Assembly: GCA_016926135.1 (NCBI GenBank)
Contig: JAFGPH010000446.1
Coordinates: 1-10,619 of the forward strand
DNA length: 10,619 nt
Source: Deltaproteobacteria bacterium
GTDB lineage: Bacteria > Desulfobacterota > DSM-4660 > Desulfatiglandales > HGW-15
Reading direction: 5' to 3'
Part shown: positions 5,568-10,619 of the stretch, one piece after another
How positions within the stretch are numbered: the first letter of the stretch is position 1
Layout of the letters: the number at the start of each line of letters is the position of its first letter
The notes under the pieces: model-generated
Databases searched by the model: none
Told to the model about the DNA's origin: nothing
What the model saw: the letters and a program-made list of their open reading frames with translations, nothing else
Made by a program: the position numbers and the translations under genes

Positions 5568-6521
5568 ATGGATCTTGAGAAGTTCTACACAGAGTGCCGT
5601 CTCTGCCCGAGGGAATGCGGTGTGGACCGCACCAAGGGACAGTTGGGCTATTGCAGGGAGGCGCATCGGCCGCGCGTGGCCTACCTCGGCCCTCATTTCG
5701 GCGAAGAGCCCCCGCTCACAGGCACCTGCGGCTCCGGGACCCTGTTCTTCACGGGCTGTTCCCTGCGCTGCTCCTATTGCCAGAACTACCAGATATCCCG
5801 GGAAGGTTTCGGAGAAACGGCGGAAGTGGAAACCCTGCTGCAAGGGGTCATCGATATGATGGACCGGAACTCCGTCCACAACCTGAATCTCGTCACCCCG
5901 GACCACTTCTTTCCACACGCCTTTGCGCTGGTTGACCTCCTCAGGCGGGCAGGCTACGATCTTCCCGTCGTCTACAACCTGTCCGGCTATCAGGCCGTAC
6001 CCATGCTCAAGGTGGCAGAGGAGTTCGCTGACATCTACCTCCCGGACTTCAAGTACTCCGATTCCGGCCTGTCTTCGCGCCTCTCAGGGTGCAGGGACTA
6101 TCCGGAGAAGGCCCTGGATGCCGTGGCAGAGATGGTGCGGCAGAAGGGCTTCCTGGATCCCCTGGAAGAGGGGGCCCCCACCGCAACAAGAGGGGTCCTG
6201 GTGAGACACCTCATCCTCCCGGGCCAGGTTCAGAACTCCCTCGACGTGCTGACTACCCTGCTCCTGGAATTCGGGGCCGGTCTTCCCCTCAGCCTCATGT
6301 CCCAGTATACGCCCGTGCTGGCGCAGAGGGAAGAAGACCTGAACCGTTTCGTCACAGGGGATGAATTCGACAGGGTCTACCGGCACGCACTGGAACTCGG
6401 TTTTGAGCACCTCTTTGTGCAGTTTCCCGAGCCGGGTGGCCGGGTCGGAAACAGGGAATCCTCTTTCCTTCCCGACTTCCGTCTGGCCCGTCCGTTTTCC
6501 GGCGGGGCCTCCAAAGGCTGA
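5568..6521 (+). CDS. PflX/COG1313-like radical SAM protein
   Basis: A 317-residue radical SAM enzyme related to pyruvate-formate-lyase activating proteins (COG1313, PflX-like). The SAM/4Fe-4S motif is GCSLRCSYCQNY, a CX3CX2C with C64, C68 and C71. An N-terminal Cys set, C10, C13, C17 and C29 (CRLCPRECG then GYC), is typical of this subfamily and may bind a second metal centre. TGTCGSGTLFFTGC, YLPDFKYSD and LVRHLILPGQ are further family blocks. The enzyme would cleave S-adenosylmethionine under anaerobic conditions; its substrate is unknown. The start is uncertain: ATG at 5568 lies about 20 nt after AAGGAG (5542-5547), while an in-frame TTG at 5559 has that site 11 nt upstream and would add three residues. 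The frame is open to 5412, but that part has no family character. No formate-lyase-like partner is adjacent. Confidence 0.85.
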   Translation: MDLEKFYTECRLCPRECGVDRTKGQLGYCREAHRPRVAYLGPHFGEEPPLTGTCGSGTLFFTGCSLRCSYCQNYQISREGFGETAEVETLLQGVIDMMDRNSVHNLNLVTPDHFFPHAFALVDLLRRAGYDLPVVYNLSGYQAVPMLKVAEEFADIYLPDFKYSDSGLSSRLSGCRDYPEKALDAVAEMVRQKGFLDPLEEGAPTATRGVLVRHLILPGQVQNSLDVLTTLLLEFGAGLPLSLMSQYTPVLAQREEDLNRFVTGDEFDRVYRHALELGFEHLFVQFPEPGGRVGNRESSFLPDFRLARPFSGGASKG

Positions 6522-6557
6522 CCTGCAGAAAACCCCATACCCGCACTCCGTTCATGG

Positions 6558-6639
6558 TTCGATAGGTTTCGGTGCCTCAGGACAGGCTTCACCGTGCCCG
6601 GGACGCCCGTTCGTCCTGACGTATCGAAGGGCAAACGGG
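6558..6639. repeat. REP-like palindrome within nested inverted repeats
   Basis: TTCGATA (6558-6564) and TATCGAA (6622-6628) enclose CAGGAC (6578-6583) and GTCCTG (6613-6618), giving two nested complementary pairs. The right part (6606-6639) is itself an imperfect palindrome, CCCGTTCGTCCT to AGGGCAAACGGG. It resembles the widespread REP type that reads CGTTCGTCCTGAGC..TCGAAGG in many proteobacterial genomes. It could form a stable hairpin in the transcript end of the radical SAM gene. No RAYT transposase is in the window. Confidence 0.55.
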
Positions 6640-6718
6640 ACAAAATGGGCCTTTTGCCAAGCCCCAAATCCACCGTCAAATTCGCGTTCACCCAGTGCGA
6701 CCCTTCGGTTATGGGTTT

Positions 6719-6847
6719 CCCCGATTCACCAGCAAGCACCAGATGCAAGGCTCGCGAAATCCCGAGGCCCGAGGCGTACATTCAGGTACGTCGCAGGGAC
6801 GAGAGATGAGCGTAACGCAGCAGATGGTGTTTGATGGTGAATCGGGG
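6719..6847. repeat. 129-bp long imperfect hairpin repeat
   Basis: The outer arms (6719-6745, starting CCCCGATTCACCA, and 6821-6847, ending TGGTGAATCGGGG) are complementary at 23 of 27 positions, with one further G-U pair. The inner part contains CGTAC (6775-6779) and GTACG (6786-6790) around a six-base tip, plus weaker pairing between. The element is thus one long stem with internal bulges. I recall similar long hairpins with GTACGCCGCAGGGA-type cores between genes of Desulfobacterota; the match needs a genome search. Confidence 0.65.
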
Positions 6848-6861
6848 CAAGCCGCCAAAGG

Positions 6862-6890
6862 TTGACACGCCTTCCGCCCACTGATAGAAG
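6862..6890 (+). promoter_or_regulatory. Probable sigma-70-type promoter of the larC operon
   Basis: TTGACA (6862-6867, perfect -35), 17 bp, then TAGAAG (6885-6890, 4 of 6 to TATAAT). It lies about 90 bp upstream of larC and directly after the long hairpin repeat, facing larC-pgpA-cinA-thpR. Transcription would begin near 6897 and include the heptamer array in the leader. Confidence 0.5.
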
Positions 6891-6943
6891 AAGGCTTCAC
6901 AAACAGGCTATGGTGACACACAGGTCTCCATTTTGTAGGTAAA

Positions 6944-6964
6944 CCCTGAACCTTGAACCCCGAA
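6944..6964. repeat. Heptamer tandem array, consensus CCYYGAA, just upstream of larC
   Basis: Three exact-period 7-bp units, CCCTGAA, CCTTGAA and CCCCGAA, end 16 bp before the larC ATG and are followed by a degenerate CCATGGA. It falls where a ribosome site should be, and larC has no clear Shine-Dalgarno sequence. Only three units are present. Confidence 0.6.
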
Positions 6965-6980
6965 CCATGGACCTTTTCCT

Positions 6981-8168
6981 ATGAAGATTGCCTACCTGGA
7001 CTGCTTTTCAGGCATCAGCGGCGACATGCTCCTCGGAGCCCTGCTGGACGCCGGGCTCCCTTTTGAAGACCTCCGGAAGGCCCTCCACAGCCTCCCTCTC
7101 GATGGGTATCGGCTCGATGTGCGGCGGGAAGAGAGAAACCACCTCTCCGGAACCCGCTTCACGGTGGAGGTGGACAAAGCCCTTCAGGTTGGAAGGGGCC
7201 TGGAGGATATCCGAAAGATCATCCTGGCCGGCGGGTTCAGCCCGGAGGTCAAAGACAGGAGCATTCGGATCTTCGAGTCCATCGCCCGCGAGGAGGCCCG
7301 CATCCACAACTGCCCGGTGGAGGAGATCCATTTCCACGAAGTGGGGGCCGTGGACTCCATCGTGGATATCGTGGGCTCAGTGTTCGGCATGGAGTTCATG
7401 GGTGTGCGACAGCTCCATGCCTCCGCCCTGCCCCTGGGAGCGGGTTTTGTGGAAACGGCCCACGGGAGGATTCCCGTGCCGGCACCCGCCACTGTCGCAC
7501 TTTTGAAAGGGATCCCTGTGTACGGTTCCGGCCTGAACCAGGAAATGGTGACCCCTACGGGCGCTGCCCTTCTGAGAGACCTTGCCGATTCCTTCGGCGA
7601 CCTCCCGCCCATGGTGGTGGAAGCGGTGGGTTATGGTGTGGGCAGCCGGAATCTGGCCGACCGACCGAACCTGCTGCGGCTCCTTCTCGGCCGGGCACCC
7701 TCTCAGGAGCACCTTGAGACAGTGGTCGTGCTGGAGGCCAATCTGGACGATACCACGCCGGAGTGGTTGGGGTTCATGATGGAGCGCCTGCTTCAGGCGG
7801 GCGCCCTGGATGTCTCCTTCTCCCCGGTGCAGATGAAGAAGAACCGGCCGGGCACGGCCGTTCAGGTCTTGGGAAGACCGGAGCACAAGGACCGCATCAT
7901 GGAGATCCTCTTCTCCGAGAGCACGACCCTGGGGGTCAGGTTCCGTTTCTCCGAGAGAAAGGTCCTGGAGAGGTCTTCGGAGGAGATCGACAGTCCCTGG
8001 GGAAGGCTCCGGGTCAAGAGGGTCCGGGGGTCGGACGGCTCCTCCATGGTTCTTCCCGAATACGAAGCCTGCAGGGGCATCGCCCAAACCCATCGGGTAC
8101 CCCTCAGAGAAGTTTACTACTGGGTCATGTCTTCCAACAGGGACCGGCATCATGAGGAAAGCGGGTAA
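6981..8168 (+). CDS. larC: LarC, nickel-pincer cofactor nickel insertase
   Basis: A 395-residue protein of the LarC (DUF111) family, which inserts Ni(II) into pyridinium-3,5-bisthiocarboxylate mononucleotide to make the nickel-pincer cofactor of lactate racemase and related LarA enzymes. Motifs: YLDCFSGISGDMLLGALLDAG (residues 5-25), IHFHEVGAVDSIVDIVG (116-132, His-rich), SALPLGAGFVETAHGRIPVP (148-167), MVTPTGAALL (189-198). The C-terminal half has LEANLDDTTPEWLGFMME (251-268), GALDVSFSPVQMKKNRPG (274-291) and ESTTLGVRF (313-321). Both LarC1 and LarC2 portions are in one frame, unlike the Lactobacillus gene, which needs a programmed frameshift. There is no good ribosome site; a 5-codon frame (ATG at 6967) ends in TGA overlapping the larC ATG and may couple translation. 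No larA, larB or larE is nearby. Confidence 0.93.
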   Translation: MKIAYLDCFSGISGDMLLGALLDAGLPFEDLRKALHSLPLDGYRLDVRREERNHLSGTRFTVEVDKALQVGRGLEDIRKIILAGGFSPEVKDRSIRIFESIAREEARIHNCPVEEIHFHEVGAVDSIVDIVGSVFGMEFMGVRQLHASALPLGAGFVETAHGRIPVPAPATVALLKGIPVYGSGLNQEMVTPTGAALLRDLADSFGDLPPMVVEAVGYGVGSRNLADRPNLLRLLLGRAPSQEHLETVVVLEANLDDTTPEWLGFMMERLLQAGALDVSFSPVQMKKNRPGTAVQVLGRPEHKDRIMEILFSESTTLGVRFRFSERKVLERSSEEIDSPWGRLRVKRVRGSDGSSMVLPEYEACRGIAQTHRVPLREVYYWVMSSNRDRHHEESG

Positions 8169-8297
8169 CGGTCGATCAGAATCCAAGGCAGGGCCGGTTG
8201 CCCCAGGTCTTCGGACACCTCTTTTCCGTGTGCCGTCATACCCGGTTGTCTTCGGCAGGCGGGAAAGGGAGCGGTCCCACGGGCCAATACGCTGTTG

Positions 8298-8804
8298 ATG
8301 TCTGAGACGCGATCTGATAGCTTTCCCTTGAGGAAATCATTTGCAAAGGCAGGTGCTTCTGGAAAGGTGGCCCTGGTCCTGGCCACGTGGTTCGGCGTGG
8401 GATTCCTCCCTAAGGCACCCGGCACCTTCGCGACCCTGGCCGCCTTGCCCCTCGTCGTGATCCTGAACCGGTTTGGGGCGTTCTGGGGTAGCCTCCTTCT
8501 TTTGGCTTTCCTCTTGCTGGCCTTCTGGAGCGCGGATCAGGCAGGGAAGATGGCTGGACGCAATGATCCCCAGGAGATTGTCGTGGATGAAGTGGCGGGA
8601 TTCCTGGTGACCCTCTTCCTGGCACCGCAGACTTGGCTTTCCCTGGCGCTCGGAGTGGCCCTTTTTCGGGTCTTCGACATCTGGAAGCCCTTTCCGGTCA
8701 GGACGGCGGAAAGGATCAGGGGCGGTGCCGGGATCCTCATGGACGACATCGCGGCAGGGGTTTACGCAAACCTCTGCCTGCGTGCCATTCTGTTGGTGTG
8801 GTGA
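8298..8804 (+). CDS. pgpA: Phosphatidylglycerophosphatase A
   Basis: A 168-residue inner-membrane enzyme that removes phosphate from phosphatidylglycerophosphate to give phosphatidylglycerol. Family blocks: GFLPKAPGTFATLAALPL (35-52), EIVVDEVAGFLVTL (93-106), and FRVFDIWKPFPVRTAER followed by GGAGILMDDIAAG (about 123-154). The acidic residues D97, E98, D127, D149 and D150 fit the metal/catalytic set. Hydrophobic segments lie at about 45-57, 63-78, 99-109 and 113-125. The start is not certain: ATG at 8298 is preceded directly by an in-frame TTG (8295), and no strong ribosome site is seen. The 129-bp gap after larC has no clear promoter. Its stop is 3 nt before the cinA start, so the two should be co-translated. 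Confidence 0.9.
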   Translation: MSETRSDSFPLRKSFAKAGASGKVALVLATWFGVGFLPKAPGTFATLAALPLVVILNRFGAFWGSLLLLAFLLLAFWSADQAGKMAGRNDPQEIVVDEVAGFLVTLFLAPQTWLSLALGVALFRVFDIWKPFPVRTAERIRGGAGILMDDIAAGVYANLCLRAILLVW

Positions 8805-8807
8805 GCA

Positions 8808-10064
8808 ATGCAGGGAGAGATCATCACCATCGGCAATGAACTCACGTCGGGCAGGGTGCTGGACCTGAATGCCTATTATGCAGCGGGCCGGCTCACCGCT
8901 TCAGGGTTGAAGATTACCCGTGTCACCACCGTGGGCGATGATGCTGTGCGCGTTGCCAGGGCGGTTTCCGAGGCCCTGGAGGATTCGCAATTCGTCATCA
9001 TCACAGGCGGACTCGGTTCCACGGAAGACGACCTGACCAATGAGGCCGTAGCCGAGGCATTGCACAGGCCCCTCTGCCTCGACAGGGAGAAGCTGGAACA
9101 GATCAGACGTTACATCGAGTCGAGAGGTATGCGGATGACCTCCTCCCTCGAAAAGATGGCCTGGGTGCCCAAGGACGCCCGGGCGCTTACGTGCACGGAA
9201 GACATGTGCGGGTTCTCGATTCTGGAGGGCAAGGCCAGACTCTACTTTCTCCCCGGCGTGCCGGAGCAGATGCGGTTTCTGCTGGACAATTGCGTGCTGC
9301 CGGAGATTCTCCACAGTTGTGAATCATTGCCCCTCCTTGGGTACAGAGTCTTGAAGGTCTTCGGCCTCAGCGAGCCTGCGATCGCAGAAACCCTGAAGGG
9401 GCTTTCAAGGCAGGGAGAGGAACTGATTCTGGGTTTCTATCCCCGGTTTCCGGAAAACCACATCACCATCAGCCTGAAGGGATTCGACGAGACGGCCATG
9501 ACCCGGGAACTCGACCGGATGGAGGCCGAGATTCGATCCAGGTTGGGGGCCTGCGTCTTTGGTTCGGGGACAGAGACCCTGGCCGTGGTGGTCGGCGACT
9601 TGCTCCGCCGGAGAGGGCTCACGCTCTCAACGGCCGAGTCCTGCACCGGGGGACTCATCGGCAACCTCGTCACCGACGTTCCCGGCAGCTCGACCTATTT
9701 CCTGGGAGGCGTCGTGGTTTACGGCAATCAGGCCAAGATGGATCTCCTTCAAGTTCCGAGGGAGACCCTGAACGGTCATGGTGCCGTGAGCGATCCCACA
9801 GTCCGTCAGATGGCCGAAGGGCTGAGGATGGTCATGAAGGCGGACCTCGGTCTGGCAGTCACGGGCATTGCAGGTCCTGACGGTGGAAGCCCGGAGAAGC
9901 CGGTGGGGACGGTCCACATCGGCCTTGCCGCCGGGTCTGAGACCCTTTCAGGGAAGTATGCCTTCCGCGGCAGAAGGGAGCAGGTGAAACTGAAGACAGC
10001 AATGATGGCCCTGGATTGGGTGAGAAGGTTTCTCCATGGAGATCCGTTCCTTCCTGGCCTTTGA
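8808..10064 (+). CDS. cinA: CinA-family protein (MoCF-like domain plus NMN deamidase domain)
   Basis: A 418-residue two-domain protein at the usual CinA length. The N-terminal MoCF/COG1058 domain (1-170) has EIITIGNELTSGRVLDLNA and VIITGGLGSTEDDLTNEA (63-80), with the family's GGLG-T-DD pattern; most relatives read GP where this one has GS. The C-terminal CinA/PncC domain (about 255-412) has LSTAESCTGGLIGNLVTDVPGSS (273-295), GGVVVYGNQAKMDLL (300-314), GAVSDPTVRQMAEG (325-338) and VTGIAGPDGGSPEKPVGTVH (351-370). S278 in TAESCTGG is the expected catalytic Ser. The PncC domain hydrolyses nicotinamide mononucleotide to nicotinate mononucleotide in pyridine-nucleotide salvage; the N-terminal domain has been linked to ADP-ribose pyrophosphatase activity. 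The gene begins 3 nt after pgpA and overlaps thpR by 29 bp. Older links to competence are not supported here. Confidence 0.93.
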   Translation: MQGEIITIGNELTSGRVLDLNAYYAAGRLTASGLKITRVTTVGDDAVRVARAVSEALEDSQFVIITGGLGSTEDDLTNEAVAEALHRPLCLDREKLEQIRRYIESRGMRMTSSLEKMAWVPKDARALTCTEDMCGFSILEGKARLYFLPGVPEQMRFLLDNCVLPEILHSCESLPLLGYRVLKVFGLSEPAIAETLKGLSRQGEELILGFYPRFPENHITISLKGFDETAMTRELDRMEAEIRSRLGACVFGSGTETLAVVVGDLLRRRGLTLSTAESCTGGLIGNLVTDVPGSSTYFLGGVVVYGNQAKMDLLQVPRETLNGHGAVSDPTVRQMAEGLRMVMKADLGLAVTGIAGPDGGSPEKPVGTVHIGLAAGSETLSGKYAFRGRREQVKLKTAMMALDWVRRFLHGDPFLPGL

Positions 10065-10611
10065 GCAGCCGGCCGAGATCAGAGACATCCTGACGGAGGT
10101 CTCCACTGTGCTCAGAAAGAGCAGGCTGGATGCCAGGTGGGTGAAGCCGGAGAACATGCACCTCACCATCCACTTCCTGGGAAACATCCCGACCGAATCC
10201 GTTCACGCCATGGAGGAACCCATCCGAAAGCTCTGTTTGACAACCGCCCCGTTTCACATATCATTGAGGGGCATGGGGTGTTTCCCCAACAGCCGGAATC
10301 CGAGGGTGTTGTGGATCGGCCTGGAGGGGGATCTGGACCGGATGGGCCGGCTCAGGGATTCCCTCCAGGATCAGATGCAGGCTTTCGGCGTCAAGGAAGA
10401 AAAGAGGCCCTTCAAGCCTCACCTGACCCTGGGACGGTTTCGCGGCGCCAGCAGGGCCCACAGGGAACTGGAGGATATTCTGACTCAATACCGAGACTTG
10501 ACCGGTCCGGTTTCCACCCTGCGTGAACTCATCCTGTTCAAGAGCGATCTGAAGCCGGGCGGGGCCGTCTACAGCAAGCTGAAGTCCTGGGCACTGACGG
10601 GAAGTGAATGA
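10036..10611 (+). CDS. thpR: RNA 2',3'-cyclic phosphodiesterase (2'-5' RNA ligase family)
   Basis: A 191-residue 2H-phosphoesterase. The two signature HxT motifs are MHLTIHFLG (H42, T44) and PHLTLGRF (H129, T131). The opening MEIRSFLAFE and the block WVKPENMHLT are typical of ThpR/LigT, as is ELILFKSDLKPGGAVYSKL near the C-terminus. The family hydrolyses 2',3'-cyclic phosphates to 2'-phosphates and can join 2'-5' RNA links in vitro; its cellular role is unclear. The start ATG lies inside cinA (29-bp overlap), with AAGG 7 nt upstream. Its stop overlaps the next start by 4 bp. The tight packing of pgpA, cinA and thpR fits a single transcript. Confidence 0.92.
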   Translation: MEIRSFLAFEQPAEIRDILTEVSTVLRKSRLDARWVKPENMHLTIHFLGNIPTESVHAMEEPIRKLCLTTAPFHISLRGMGCFPNSRNPRVLWIGLEGDLDRMGRLRDSLQDQMQAFGVKEEKRPFKPHLTLGRFRGASRAHRELEDILTQYRDLTGPVSTLRELILFKSDLKPGGAVYSKLKSWALTGSE

Positions 10612-10619
10612 AAACTAAA
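10608..10619 (+). CDS. First codons of a downstream gene, cut by the window edge
   Basis: ATG at 10608 overlaps the thpR stop (ATGA), with GGGAAG 4-9 nt upstream, and the next codons read KTK. In many delta-proteobacterial genomes recA follows cinA/thpR, but four codons cannot identify it. Confidence 0.4.

Larger units (their letters stand above)
6522..6980. other. Repeat-filled gap between the radical SAM gene and larC
   Basis: No gene is supported in these roughly 460 bp. Open frames crossing it on both strands are by-products of repeats. Contents in order: nested inverted repeats with a REP-like palindrome (6558-6639), a long imperfect hairpin (6719-6847), a good promoter-like sequence (6862-6890), and a short heptamer array (6944-6964) immediately before larC. 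Confidence 0.6.

Noticed and set aside
6377..6781. A 134-codon minus-strand open frame spanning the radical SAM end and the following gap
   Set aside because: It overlaps the true gene and two repeat families. Repeats of this kind often generate false hypothetical proteins.

Overview
The window looks like GC-rich chromosomal DNA from an anaerobic delta-proteobacterium in the broad sense (Desulfobacterota, sulfate-reducer or syntroph type). This is an inference from gene content: Liv-type transport genes, a PflA-like radical SAM protein, LarC, and the order pgpA-cinA-thpR. The repeat-rich intergenic DNA also fits. No rRNA, tRNA, CRISPR array, transposase or prophage gene was seen.

Layout. Bases 1-223 (+) are the 3' end of livF, a branched-chain amino acid ABC transporter ATPase. 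A lone STAS/SpoIIAA-like gene (313-732, -) converges on it. About 620 bp without a gene follow, carrying short heptamer tandem repeats and one copy of a 38-40 bp dispersed repeat. Next is a DUF433/DUF5615 (PIN-like) toxin-antitoxin type pair (2043 to 1352, -), with a good sigma-70 promoter whose spacer holds an inverted repeat. A second copy of the dispersed repeat lies beyond it, so the pair sits between direct repeats. That second flank also holds two strong hairpins. Then comes a minus-strand pair whose reading frames overlap by 4 bp: a 550-aa nucleotide-sugar dehydrogenase and a secreted Liv-type substrate-binding protein. The dehydrogenase start is overlapped by what appears to be a frameshifted N-terminal remnant of a small antitoxin-type gene.

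The rest is on the plus strand. A COG1313/PflX-like radical SAM protein is followed by about 460 bp of composite repeat: a REP-like palindrome and a 129-bp long imperfect hairpin. A promoter-like sequence (TTGACA, 17 bp, TAGAAG) and a third heptamer array come next. Then there is a compact run: larC (nickel-pincer cofactor), pgpA (phospholipid synthesis), cinA (NMN deamidase/CinA), thpR (2'-5' RNA ligase-like phosphodiesterase), and the first codons of another gene overlapping the thpR stop.

The genes are mostly recognisable families. I found no convincing wholly new multigene system. The most unusual material is non-coding: several period-7 tandem arrays of different sequence in separate intergenic gaps, large structured repeats, and a TA pair bracketed by direct repeats. 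The coupled sugar dehydrogenase/binding-protein pair is the most unusual gene arrangement.
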